From Fasciola hepatica (Eukaryota > Platyhelminthes > Trematoda > Plagiorchiida > Fasciolidae): 64,000 nucleotides of DNA. Numbering within the stretch: position 1 is the first letter of the stretch; each line of letters opens with the position of its first letter. The stretch lies in assembly GCA_948099385.1 (NCBI GenBank), contig CANUEZ040000168.1, positions 11,380,001 through 11,444,000 of the forward strand, read 5' to 3'. Below are positions 23,560-34,047 of this stretch, piece after piece. A model generated the notes under the pieces. The model was not told the DNA's origin and searched no databases. It saw only the letters and a program-made list of their open reading frames with translations. The translations under genes were made by a program, and so were the position numbers.

Positions 23560-23640
23560 TCATACACGATTGGCCGTACCGCAATAGCACAGCTTGTAGG
23601 GCATCTGCCCGGGAAGCTGAATGCCACCAGTTCAATTCTG
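23560..23640 (+). repeat. tRNA-like sequence (possible third SINE or tRNA pseudogene)
   Basis: It has an A-box-like 'tagcacagcttgtagggc' and a B-box-like 'agttcaattct' at tRNA spacing. The arms are imperfect and no second copy was found in the window. Confidence 0.4.
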
Positions 23641-23733
23641 GCTGGCAGAGTTGGACTTTGGGATGTGAGAATTACAAGTGGGCTTCCCATTATATAAGAT
23701 TTAGACTCCTGACAATAACATTCTGTGAATATA

Positions 23734-25130
23734 TTAAAACCTTTTAGATAAAGCAAAGCCAGCCATAATCTTCATGGAGTGGGAGGTTATTTGTTGACTT
23801 GATATAGCACGAGATGCAAAACTGAGTCTTAGGTTTGTAACAGTCATAAAGCGTAATTGATAAATCAGCACTTTCACATTACATTCATTCTCATAATAAG
23901 GGCGCAGAGAATCCTCCCGTAAAAGCTTCGTTACGTTCTGCTCGTTAGCGTCAACTAAAATCCCTTGAATGTGTTGATAATCACTTCCTTCATCATATCT
24001 GCAGGTATTGAATACCAAAGGCCAGTGCCCCTTCGGGATAAGCAAAAAACTACTGGCAAATCCGTTGAATGCATCTTCAACATCATTGGATGCTCGCAAA
24101 CACGATAGGGTACCCGAAGCAGGAAGGCAGTCCGCAGCTCCAGCCCTGAATTACCTCTAATGATGCAGTGGGTATAGATGAGATTATCACGCACTTGCCA
24201 GGTTTCTAGAAGACCAGTCGCTTTTAAATGACATGCAGCTACACTGCTGTACTCCAACCGAGGGAGCACGTAGGAAGCATACAGTATACGAAAGGCGTTT
24301 TTTGACTTCTTGCTTACGTATCAGTGTAACGGAGGAGGTATACTTCATAGCCGCAAAGGCCCATTGCACCATTAGAGATAACCAGAAACCTGACCCCGAG
24401 ACTTGAAGTGGAGAACAACATGAGGTCCCAACAGCTGTGGTAACAAACTGGACGATAGTGGACTACTGCCTACCACCAAATAAGCAACAAACTAGGTCGA
24501 GGATGTTCCAGGGGGAAGTAAAAGGACTGTCCGTGATCCCCGATTTTTAGCAAAGAAGACACCAGAACCACAAGATCGCGTTCACAGGTTGTTTGTCCTC
24601 ACAGAATTCCCCAGAGTACGTAGCCCTGTGGTGGCTAAACTCGACCCAAATGCATATGAACACATTTATCCAAATTTATCGAAAGGTCACAGGTGTAGAA
24701 CCAACGCGTTCATGTACCTACATCGTTTATCCGCATCAGAGTGAAATAAACGCCACAATTTTAGGTCGTCTGTGTACAGAAAACGTGTACTAAAAACGAC
24801 TGAAGGGTTGTTTATGTACTCTAGGAACAGTATTGGCTGCAGTAACGATCCCCGGGGGACACCACTGGAAGCGGTACATTACCAGGATAATCTTCTGGAA
24901 ACTGACAACTAAGGAATTCCTCAACCCATCCTAGTGATAGATGCACTAATCTTGGCAGTCGTAGTTTTTGAAAGTCAGTCGCGTGGGACTCTGCCAAACG
25001 ACTTACTGAAACCCACGAAGACGACATCCGTGGGTTTACTGACCGTTGCTTCTGTCTAGAGCCAAAGGGGTTGGAAAGACACACACGGGTTTTGTGAAAG
25101 CCGTTTTGCGGAACATTTCATGTTCAGTTG
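23734..25130 (-). pseudogene. Old CR1/Jockey-like LINE reverse transcriptase, heavily damaged
   Basis: Minus-strand pieces in order: LSLGWVEEFLSCQ (about 24.9 kb), a G-x-L-LQPILF-like block, YTDDLKLW (catalytic x-x-DD, about 24.75 kb), RILYASYVLPRLEYS (24.27 kb) and WYSIPADMMKE (about 24.0 kb). Frames shift several times. A SINE-I copy is inserted at 24345-24485. This relic fills most of the interval where the host gene's zinc-finger exon would be expected. Confidence 0.65.
24345..24485 (-). repeat. SINE-I copy, 5'-truncated, minus strand
   Basis: Read on the minus strand: 'tttggtggtaggcagtagtcc', 'gttaccacagct', 'gggacctcatgt', 'cttcaagtctcggggtcagg', 'gcaatgggcct'. It lacks the tRNA head and is inserted in the old LINE relic. 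Confidence 0.7.
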
Positions 25131-25501
25131 GATGACCTTGAAGCTGTCTGGCTGTAAATCGCTTCATTATCTCGAACACAACACAAGCAGGCCCTACCGG
25201 ACCGTGAGTACTACAATAAATCCCAACTCCCAGGAATCCTGTTGTAATTCATCAATGGGAATTCAACTGATAATGGAGTTTTCAAAAATAACACTTCCCC
25301 GGCAAAACAATGTACTTGATAAGTCTGAGTCCACAGATAACCTAACAAAATTGGGGAACAAATGTACCAGTTTATTTTCGTGCCAACACGATCGGCCCTT
25401 ATACTAGTGATGGAAAATTCAGCCCAGCTAGCACACAAAATGAAGTAAGGTTATTGTTAAAAACCGTGAAGAAAGAGGACGAAAAACGATTGAAGACAAA
25501 C

Positions 25502-25702
25502 CTCTTCTATCTCAGATGAAATTTCACCTTCTTCAGAACTTTTGTCTTCACTCGCATCTGTTTCCTCTTCACTTTGCAGCTCACCTTCATCGGCCGAGTG
25601 CGAGTATTCCATTCTAGAAGTGCTATCTCCCGTGTTACACGGCTTTCCCGTTACTTTCTGTTCGGGTAATGTTTCAGGAGCATGTTGGTCAGACACCTGC
25701 AG
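25502..25702 (-). CDS. Exon of ZC3H18-like gene: acidic N-terminal region
   Basis: The donor is GAAGAG|GTTTGT at 25501. Two in-frame acceptors (TTTCAG ending at 25703 and CTGCAG ending at 25697) differ by two codons; both keep phase 0. The peptide runs VSDQHAPETLPEQKV to SADEGELQSEEETD and SSEEGEISSEIEE. Such E/S-rich acidic sequence at the N-terminus fits ZC3H18 but is not diagnostic. Confidence 0.7.
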
Positions 25703-25730
25703 CTGAAACCATAGTTGTACCAGGAATTAC

Positions 25731-25810
25731 CTTTGTGCTTGGATATTCCTGGTAGTTGTCATCCTCGAAATCTAACTGGTCATCGTCTTCTTCGAATGCA
25801 TCTGAATTAC
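25731..25810 (-). CDS. First visible exon of ZC3H18-like gene
   Basis: The acceptor is TAAATAG at 25811 and the donor AAAG|GTAATT. It needs one base from an upstream exon, then encodes NSDAFEEDDDQLDFEDDNYQ and continues to PSTK. Because it begins mid-codon, at least one more 5' exon lies to the right, beyond the LINE cluster or outside the window. Confidence 0.7.
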
Positions 25811-25900
25811 CTATTTAATGGTTTAAGGAACACAGTAAACCAACCAAAAGGGATCGCCATGCGTTAGACACTACAACAAGCAACAGTGACCTTGAGATGG
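25811..25900. other. Gap between host exon and LINE A1
   Basis: Short sequence between the first visible exon and the LINE tail; nothing recognised. Confidence 0.4.
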
Positions 25901-25931
25901 TCAGTTCAGTTCAGTTCAGTTCAGTTCAGTC
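25901..25931 (-). repeat. (CTGAA)n tail of LINE A1
   Basis: About six TTCAG units on the plus strand form the 3' terminus of LINE A1. The same tail and the adjoining 'tgcacagga' are found at 29727-29747. Confidence 0.9.
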
Positions 25932-26202
25932 TGCACAGGACAGGTAATGGCCACGGCCAATCGAGCGTCCAGAATTCCTTCGATGGTATGCACACCAGTT
26001 ATGCACCCACCACTGCCGAGTGTATTTCGTCGAATGCCCGCTAAAAATGAGAGGGAAACGGAAAACCTCATCGCACATCAACTGCGAGAGACATTATGCA
26101 TCGTGAGCGTTCACTGAGACAGTATGCAATGAGGGAAAAAGTCTGCTAAAACATACTTCAGAAGGACCACAGTGCTTCCCGTCATCCATCTAGTTGATAT
26201 TC

Positions 26203-27939
26203 TTAAGGCTCACTACAAGGAAAGATCTCGTACCACTTGCGATCTATAGCACCTTTGAAGGATTGGACTGTCTGCAGATCTACCATTTCACCAGGCAGAC
26301 CGTTCCAACTGTTCACAACCCTGTTGCTGAAGAAGTGCGATCTAGCCATCAACCTAGATCGGGCTTTTATCAACTTCTTTTCGTGTCCCCTTGTTCTGGA
26401 GTCTACGGCCAATTGGAATAGACTATCTGGTCTGAGGCCAGAAAAGCCCTTCATTACCTTGAACGTTTCTATGAGATCTCCTCGACTTCTCCTCCTTTCC
26501 AACGAGAAGAGATTCAGGTCACAGAGTCTCTGCTCGTAAGTCTTACCCCTCTGCCCTTCAACCATCCGCGTGGCGAGACGTTGGACTTTCTCTAGGCAGG
26601 CGGCGTCCTTTTTGTAGAAGGGTGACCAAGCCTGCACACTACCTTCTAAGTGAGGTCGTACTATAGCCATGTAAATAGGTACGAATACCTCCGGCTTCCG
26701 GCAAGACAAAGCCGATCGCAGTCTAAAGAGCTCCCCACGAGCCTTATGCGCAGCCGCGTTGCACTGCTCCGACCATTTGAAGTCACTTTTCATGATGATC
26801 CCCAGGTCTTTAACCCTACTGGCTGCCTCTACGGTGAACAGCCCTTGATCATGAGCGACAGTTAGGCTTTCTGTTGTCCTTGACAACAAATGGCTTTTTT
26901 GAGCGTTTAGAGGTAAGTCCCATTTGTATGCCCAGTTTAGGACGGTGCCTATTTCCCTGCCCAAGTCCGCCCTACCCTTAGATCCAACAATCTTCACATC
27001 ATCCGCAAAAATAAAGCTGGGCGATTGAAGAGTGGATGCTAGGTCATTAATAAATAACAAGAATAGGACCGGGCCTAGGACGGATCCCTGAGGTACACCA
27101 CTGGTGACGTTCACCAAACTGGAGCACCTGTCCCCCACTTTGACATAAAGCGTCCTGTGGGAGAGGAAGTCCTCCAGCCACCTATATACTGGCCCACCTA
27201 TCCCGAAAGTCTCCATCTTGCATAGCAAAAGACGATGATTAACGGAGTCGAACGCCTTGCTAAAGTCGAGGTAACATACCTCAACATGCTTACCTTCGTC
27301 CAGTCGTCGAGTTACTTCATCTAAGAAGCACAGGAGATTGGTCAGGCAAGATCTATTTTTCAGGAATCCATGCTGTGCCGGGCTTAGCATGGAGTGCTGT
27401 AGTAAGTGCTGGCAGATATGGGCACGGATGATCTTCTCGAGAACTTTACAGAGAATGCTAGTTAGGCTTACCGGCCTGTAGTTCTGCACATCCGACTTAG
27501 GCCCACTCTTATGTATTGCCACGACTGCCGCGACTTTCCAGTCCTGAGGCAGCTTTCCCTGGTCCAACGTGGATCTATACAATATGCATACCGATGGAGC
27601 TATGATATCCGCCAACGGCTTGATGATAGCTGGATGAATGCCATCTGGGCCCGCTGACTTGTGGCTGTTTAACTCCTGTAGGTACTTACGCACGCATTCC
27701 TCTGAAAGATCTAGCTCGTTTAACTGAGGAGGATGTATCAGCGCCAGATCTACTAGTACCCCACTATCTATCCTATGTACACTACCAAAGTATTCCCCCA
27801 GGGCGTCTGCTTTGCCCTGGTCGTCAGTGACAATACCATATTCTCTAGTGGATAGCGGACCTACGGCATTTCTTGTTGAGCCTTTAGATTGTACATAGCT
27901 GTAGAACTTCTTCGGCTGTTGTCTTACAGACTGGGCCAA
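26203..27939 (-). CDS. LINE A1 reverse transcriptase, intact over 578 codons
   Basis: Motifs in order: QNYRPVSLTSI (RT 2a), AQHGFLKNRSC, CYLDFSKAFDSVNH, TSGVPQGSVLGPVLFLLFIN, and FIFADDVKIVG with the catalytic FADD. C-terminal LINE signatures follow: RPHLEGSVQAWSP, LEKVQRLATRM, LERRRSRGDLIETFK and NSWNGLPGEM. The upstream limit is the truncation point, so it has no natural start codon. Uninterrupted coding implies a rather young insertion, but without endonuclease it is not autonomous. Confidence 0.85.
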   Translation of the reverse strand: MAQSVRQQPKKFYSYVQSKGSTRNAVGPLSTREYGIVTDDQGKADALGEYFGSVHRIDSGVLVDLALIHPPQLNELDLSEECVRKYLQELNSHKSAGPDGIHPAIIKPLADIIAPSVCILYRSTLDQGKLPQDWKVAAVVAIHKSGPKSDVQNYRPVSLTSILCKVLEKIIRAHICQHLLQHSMLSPAQHGFLKNRSCLTNLLCFLDEVTRRLDEGKHVEVCYLDFSKAFDSVNHRLLLCKMETFGIGGPVYRWLEDFLSHRTLYVKVGDRCSSLVNVTSGVPQGSVLGPVLFLLFINDLASTLQSPSFIFADDVKIVGSKGRADLGREIGTVLNWAYKWDLPLNAQKSHLLSRTTESLTVAHDQGLFTVEAASRVKDLGIIMKSDFKWSEQCNAAAHKARGELFRLRSALSCRKPEVFVPIYMAIVRPHLEGSVQAWSPFYKKDAACLEKVQRLATRMVEGQRGKTYEQRLCDLNLFSLERRRSRGDLIETFKVMKGFSGLRPDSLFQLAVDSRTRGHEKKLIKARSRLMARSHFFSNRVVNSWNGLPGEMVDLQTVQSFKGAIDRKWYEIFPCSEP

Positions 27940-27965
27940 TTTGAGCTCAAATTCCCTCTTAGAAG

Positions 27966-29723
27966 TTCAGTTAAGTTGTCTTGTCTTGAAGTAGTCTTGA
28001 AGTACTACACGGGTTCGAGGCTTTGAGTCCAATTGTCCCGGTTCTTTAGGAAATCTTTGATCTTCTGTCGGATTCACCGAGCTGAAACGAGAGTAAAAAG
28101 AAGCGGGGGGGGGGCGGGGGTGGCAGCGAAAACAAGATACATATAACCTCATTCAGTGTCACACTGTGGACAGTGCCTTAAGCTGAGTGGGGGTGTGGCA
28201 TTCATGAACATATATGCGATAAAAGACAACTATTTTGTTTGTTTTTTTGACAAAGGGAATTATTGGGAGAGACCCAGGTAGAGGTCTAGCTTTTTCTTGA
28301 AGATAGTTTTGTCCTGCGAGAGAACAATATCTTCCGGAAGTGCATTCCACATGGTAATAACCCTATAACTAAAAAAGTTAATCCTTAGTGAAGTGCGTGG
28401 CCTCGGTTTGAAAACTTTTCTGCTGTGACCACGGAAAGAGGAGGCTGGACAGACGGAGAAGAAGTAATCGCTTTGACCTGTTTCAAAAAAGTGAAACATA
28501 AAAAACAGATCACCTCTTACGCGTCTTACGTCAAGGGGATAGAGGTTGAGGAGTGAGAGGCGGACGGGATAAGGTAGATGGGATAGACCCCTTACTGCCT
28601 TGGTGGAGGCCCGCTGAACCCTTTCTAGGATCTCCCGGTCTCGGACAAGACCAGAGTGTACTATCTGACTACCGTACTCCAGCAGAGGTCGGATATAAGT
28701 GCCGAAAATTATGGTGAAATCATCCTTAAATATGCGCGGGAAGGACCTTCGAATCATGTTTAGAACTCGAAAGGCAGACTTGCTCGCAAGTTCGTGATGA
28801 TGAGAGAAGGATAAGTTACAATCTAACCAGAAACCGAGCACCTTGTGTCGGTCAACCCTTGGCAGAGTGGCTGCTCCATTAATGGAAAACGTGTGACCAG
28901 TCTCTCTGCCGAAAGACATGCTCACGCATTTGTCATCATTAACTGGGAGGTTCCAATCCTCGGACCAGCGTTTTGTTTCATAAACTGCAATTTGCAGGTC
29001 TTCAACGCTTGAACTCCAGAGGGTTACATCGTCTGCGTACATGGCAATGTTCGCAGGAAGGGCTGTCGGTAGATCGTTTATATAGATCAGGAAAAGAAGA
29101 GGACCTAAGACCGACCCTTGGGGACCCCAGTTGTTACTGGGGAGGGTTGAGACAAAACATTCCCGACTTTAACCACAAAGGTGCGGTCGGTAAGGAAGCT
29201 ACGTAGGATGGCCAACATGGAGCCTGTGATCCCGTTTGTCTGCAGCTTATAAAGAAGAGGGGCATGTGGGACCTTATCGAAGGCCTTAGCAAAATCGATG
29301 AATACAGCGTGTGAGAGCTGGCCATCATCATAGGCTTTCGTTAGACTATCCATGACAGTAAGCATATTGGTGATGCATGACCTGCCAGGAAGAAACCCAT
29401 GTTAAGACGGGGAGAGGATCTTATTTCTATGAAGATGGGAAAGAATCTCACTCTTAAGAATTCCCTCAAAAATTTTGCTAGGGATGCTAGTGAGGCTTAT
29501 GGGTCTGTAACTAGAAGCAAGGTGTCTACTACCCTTCTTATAGATGGGTGCGATCACTGCTTTTTTCCAGTTACGGGGGAAAACTCCATCGTCAACACAT
29601 CGCTGAAAAAGCGAGGCATAAGGAGCAGCTAATGTATCCGCGGCTTCCTTGAGAATACGGGGGTGGATTAGGTCAGGACCCATAGAACAATATTGGTTGA
29701 GCCGTCGGAAACCTTGAGCGACT
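27966..29723 (-). mobile_element. LINE B1: CR1/Jockey-like, 5'-truncated, defective
   Basis: Contains the palm and C-terminal half of a second LINE type. The reading frame 29683-28260 has two lesions: a stop at about 29402 (a TAA in a -S-P-S-x-H-G-F- context, so probably CAA originally) and a one-base frame change near 29105. Motifs include YRPISLTSIPSKIFE, FIDFAKAFDKVPH, and MYADDVTLW with catalytic YADD. A 3' UTR with a G-run (28104-28120) ends near 27966. Its 5' end abuts the tail of the next LINE fragment. Confidence 0.8.
28260..29683 (-). pseudogene. LINE B1 reverse transcriptase with stop and frameshift
   Basis: Three blocks of coding: 29683-29402, 29365-29105 (same frame, after one TAA), and 29042-28260 (shifted). 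The C-terminal half (YIRPLLEYGSQIVHS, ERVQRASTKAVRG, RVRGDLFFMFHF, WNALPEDIV) is intact to the stop at 28260. Confidence 0.8.
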
Positions 29724-30135
29724 TGGTTCAGTTCAGTTCAGTTCAGTTTGCACAGGACTTGGTGTGGCTAGAGCCAATCGTGTGTCCAGATAGTTGTGTT
29801 GTCGGCGCGTTTCCGTAGCTCCCAATACTGCGTGATTTTCTTTTTCTGAAAGGCAGAAACTTTGTGCAGTATCAGCCCTGGCAGAGTAAGGTGGAAACAA
29901 AGAGTAAATTGCGTCCAACCCTAAAAATTGCTTAACATAACTCGGGGTATAATGCCACCCAACACTGGTCTACTGCTTTTTTAAAAGCCTTCACTGATGT
30001 GGTAATTATGACCTCCTCCGGGAGCTTATTCAAATAGGGTACCACTCTACTTGAGAAGTACTTCATCCTAATATGGAGCATCGAATGCTTCCTTTGTAAT
30101 CTAAGGCTATGCCCCTGTAGTGACCTCGATCGTTT
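29724..30135 (-). repeat. LINE 3' fragment with (CTGAA)n tail
   Basis: The minus-strand frame has RMKYFSSRVVPYLNKLPEEV then TTSVKAFKKAV, the C-terminal signature of CR1-like LINEs. A 3' UTR follows, ending in the CTGAA repeat (29727-29747) preceded by 'tcctgtgca'. The tail matches LINE A1, but the coding part is a different lineage. Confidence 0.7.
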
Positions 30136-30492
30136 TTGGAAAATGACTATTTTCTGGACACCATTTTGGGTCTATTTTCTCTACGATCTTTTCTGACGTA
30201 TGCCATCGACCTCATAGTGCCCTCCGGTTGCGTACTTTTTACTGGACTGACTTTTCCGAGGTTTCCGTCGACCTAGTTTCAAATCACTTTCACTTTCGGT
30301 CGCTGGCCGATTGTGCACGCCCGCGGTTCGCTTTCTGCACAGCTCTTGCGTTACGTTTCGTTTTTCGTTCGGTGCGTCTCTCGTATCGGTACTGTTTCGG
30401 TGCCACGATGTATAGAATACACCTTGCATCTGTAAACCGACTCGCGTCTTCTCTATTCGTCCGATAGAGAGGATATCGTTGGTACTTCGCCG
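30136..30492. other. Unassigned sequence between LINE fragments
   Basis: Short open frames on both strands have no recognisable motif. Confidence 0.35.
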
Positions 30493-30790
30493 CTAGACCC
30501 AATAGGAGACACGTTCATCAGCCGCTCTCAAAAGTCTTCCACACTCCCTTGTGCCTCTCTCGGGGATCAGAGAGGAAAGGTCTCCTCGGCTTATTCCTGA
30601 CAGTCCTTTCATTACCTTGAAGGTTTCTGTAAAGTCCCCACGAATGCGCCGTCTTTCCCTCGAGAACAGGTCTAGGGCACGGAGACGCTGTGTGTAGTTA
30701 AACCCCCTTTGCCCAGCCACCATTCTAGTATGATGGTATATTTCTCGACTGTGGTCGAGACGCACGCGCAGGCGCATGATCAGGGTGTAC
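30493..30790 (-). repeat. LINE A-like C-terminal fragment
   Basis: Reads RMVAGQRGFNYTQRLRALDL and RRRIRGDFTETFKVMKGLSG, close to LINE A1's RMVEGQRGKTYEQRL and RGDLIETFKVMKGFSG. Both ends are truncated. Confidence 0.75.
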
Positions 30791-33125
30791 AACGTTACTC
30801 AAAACAATGAACTATACAGTAATTTCAAGAAGGCGAGTCGAAGACGTCAGAAGCAAAACAATATGGCTACAGATAGTTTGAATCGACTGAGTTGACAATG
30901 GTTTGCGCGGCAAATACGGTCTGGTTTCGAATTCGAGTCGGCTGATGGTGGCCCGTGGAAATACAAAATATGTCGTGAAAATATATCGCTAAGGATGCAT
31001 TATAAACCAAAATAGTGCAAGCTGTGGATAACGGAGGCCTATTGGGGTTCTATGCACGGAATAAGTTATGAACATGGAGAGATGAAAGAAATGGGAGTAC
31101 ACTCGTGAACTTTGTTGAGTATGAAGAGAACGGCTCTGTATGAAGACGATGATGGATATTCCCGGTTATAAGAAACGGAGTGTGTCATGAAACGGGGAGA
31201 CATGAGCAAACTTTGTGGGAGTGGCCTAGGAAACGATGAGTGTAGAGGAAACAGTAATCCATATAAAAGGTGAGTTTAGGATCAGGACCAGTAACCCGTA
31301 TCATTCAGAAAAAAGGGAGCGCAACTTGGAGGCCTTGAATTGGTGAGAAGTAAATTTCAAGCGGGATGCCAATTGAAAGTAAAATGAAATTTTGCAAGAG
31401 AAAACTGAGTGAAAAACCTCCGCGCAGGCTCGCGCCTTATTGTTCTGTTACGCTGACAAAAAATATATTGTCTTATTGATTCTCAGTGATATTCGGCGTC
31501 ATAATTTGGAACCACGGATGGGGGGATAAGTGGACTCGCGTTCGGATGGCGTATCGAATTTTAATGAGTGAAAGATTCCTGTGTTGCGTATTCTGGCTCT
31601 GTTATTGGATTGTTTCACATGATATTAAGGTGACGTGCAGCATCCCGTGGGCATGGTTTATCAAGCGGGGTAAGGGAAGTGTCAATCAATCAGTAGAAGG
31701 TTGCTTTCGAACCGTTAGTTGTGAAGCCTCGGCAGTAGAGGTGTTGCGTTAGGAGACGTCCATCAATCTACTGGTAAGCAGTTGGGAGTGATCAGGTCGT
31801 GTGGCTCGATTGCAATCCCGTTCGGTATAAAAGGTGCCATTTTGGTCTCTGTCGGTACAGGTCAAAGTGTGGGCATTGGTCACCGAAAGTGGAGCCCGGG
31901 AGTGGGCGACGTCAAACCTGAAATAAATGATGTTAGCAGTCTGGACGTGGTTCCAACTGTTAGTTATTATTATAAATAGCGACAGTTAGTAATGAGCTGG
32001 TTGGGTTTATGTGAGCCCTCAGTGGCACATTTTATACTCTGATCTGGGTTTTAATTCGAGAGCTTAAGTAACGTCGGGTTGCAGGGGGTTGATAAGTACT
32101 ACTACAGGCTAGCAAGATAGCGTAAAGCGGGTGGGCTGCTGCGTCTGCATTTCAAAGGGTAAATGGTTTGCACGCAATCAGGGGTTGTGAAGAGCAGCTA
32201 AGTAAGATTTCGGGAAGAACTACTAGGGCATCGGTGGTGATGCGTTAGGAAAAATTGTTATCATGCAGAGAAACGTGGATATGAGTTCATCTGTGCTCCT
32301 ACTCGGTAGTGCCAACCTACTGAGATTAAACTTAAATGTGAGGAGGAAAATCTCATGACGTGGTGGATGCATGAATACCATATTTGCTATAAGTTTGAGG
32401 AGATAGTCAGTGGGGAATGGAAAATATGAACAGTTCTCCGGGTTCAGGTGTTGGTCATCTGTTGCCTCTGTAGTGGTACCAATATGCTACCATATGTTAT
32501 CCATGTCACTGGGCTTAGGGTCCAGGCATCAGTAGTGATTGTAGTTTGCAGGGGGCTGTGGTTACTGTTAGGTAGGGTTGTAAACCTAAGCGTGGCTTGG
32601 ACGCTAGGACATCGGGAAGGCCGCTTTCTAAGAGAGATGACGGATGGTGGAGGAGTATAGGTGGAAAAGGTGACCGGTTTCCACTGTGCTCTTATCTCTC
32701 TCTTTTTTATTTATTTATTATTATTTTTTTCCTTTTCCGGGCTTCACCGCGGTTGTAGTTATTCGTCAGGTACGTCGATACGCTGTCCAGGTCAATGGGT
32801 CGAAAGTCAGGGCTATGGTAGCGATTGTATTTGACGTTGACGTGCATGCTAGGTGCGCTTATGGGGGGTATGGGGTGGTTGAAACTTAGAGCGGGGGTGG
32901 GTAAGCGTATGTAGAGAGTCCAGTGCGCTGTCAACCCAGTCGGTCTCGTGAGTGAAAACCAAAAGCTTGTCGAGCGAACAAGGGCGATGTGGGGTTTCCC
33001 CTTTCGCAGGATCAGGTCTGAGCTGATGGGAGACGTACCCATAGATAAAGGTTGCCCAATTCCTTCACAGCCCGATGTCAGTGGTATTTGGCGATGGAAT
33101 CTATCCCACGAGGTCTCTTTCCACT
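30791..33125. other. 2.3-kb block with no recognised feature
   Basis: Flanked on both sides by LINE A-like minus-strand fragments (C-terminal part on the left, palm on the right), as if inserted into one LINE. The longest open frames are under 90 codons and carry no motif. No terminal repeats or target duplication were found by eye. Confidence 0.4.
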
Positions 33126-33133
33126 GTTCTCTT

Positions 33134-33455
33134 TCATTTTTCTTTACACGATATAGTGGATCTAACTCGAAAGAGTTCTCTCCTGACCATATTGGCTACT
33201 GAGGTGCACTGCCTCAACAGCTTGAAGCTGTTTTCCATTATAAAGCCCAAGTCTTTGACCTGCGAGACCACTTGCAACGAGCCCACACCATTCTCACCAG
33301 CCCCTGTATTTGTGGTCAAGCATTGACACTTGGTGAGGTTTAGTGGAAGGTCCCATTTGCGTGACCAGTTTTGTACTGCTAACATATCAAGTTCTTTATC
33401 TACTCCAGCTATCTTGACGTCATCGGCAAACATAAAGGCGGGGATAAACATGAAG
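33134..33455 (-). repeat. LINE A2: reverse transcriptase palm fragment
   Basis: Reads FMFADDVKIAGV, KWDLPLNLTKCQCL, VSQVKDLGFIM and ELFRVRSTISC, clearly related to LINE A1 (FIFADDVKIVG, KWDLPLNAQKSHLL). It begins right at the 3' end of LINE B2 and breaks off at about 33134. Confidence 0.8.
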
Positions 33456-34047
33456 GTGTAACGTGAGTAGTCTTGGATCCTTGAAGTAGGTCACAGGTGA
33501 GAGGCTTGAGCCCGAATGTTCCCGGTTCTTGTATGTATCTTCTTTTCTCCAGTGCCATAAAGATGGAATGGCAAAACTCGACAACAGGGGGGCAACCCTC
33601 TTCGCAAATGCAACATTAGAACAAGAATAAATGTTCCCCATGTAGTTCATGAGTCCGACCATATGAGTATGAATACATCAATACACCAGTACTATTTTTT
33701 CGTTTTAAAATTTGCACGGAAGAGTGAGCTGCGTATACATTCGTAAGAGGAAGGAGAATTGGTTTATTTTTATCTGCTTGCATGTACAAGTAAATAGGAT
33801 CGAAGACGAAACGGGAAAATGGGGGGAGAATAATCTACGGGAGGGCGATCGGAGGATAGGCTGGCACTGGCAATAGTACTAACCAGTTGTCTGGTCTGGC
33901 CTTAAATGCCAGACCACTATCCGGGACGATAGGTGTTGTCTAATGAAGGTATATGGACGGGGTTTGAAGAGTTCCCTCGCGTGTCCTCGCAGGGTCTCCG
34001 AGTCTGGACTGGTGAAAAGCCGATTTACCAGGCCCGTTAGAAGTGGG

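Larger units (their letters stand above)
25901..27965 (-). mobile_element. LINE A1: CR1/Jockey-like, 5'-truncated
   Basis: Minus-strand element with an intact 3' half: reverse transcriptase ORF, short 3' UTR (25932-26202) and a (CTGAA)n tail. It has no endonuclease, so it is truncated at the 5' end, where it directly abuts the 3' end of LINE B1. Confidence 0.85.
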
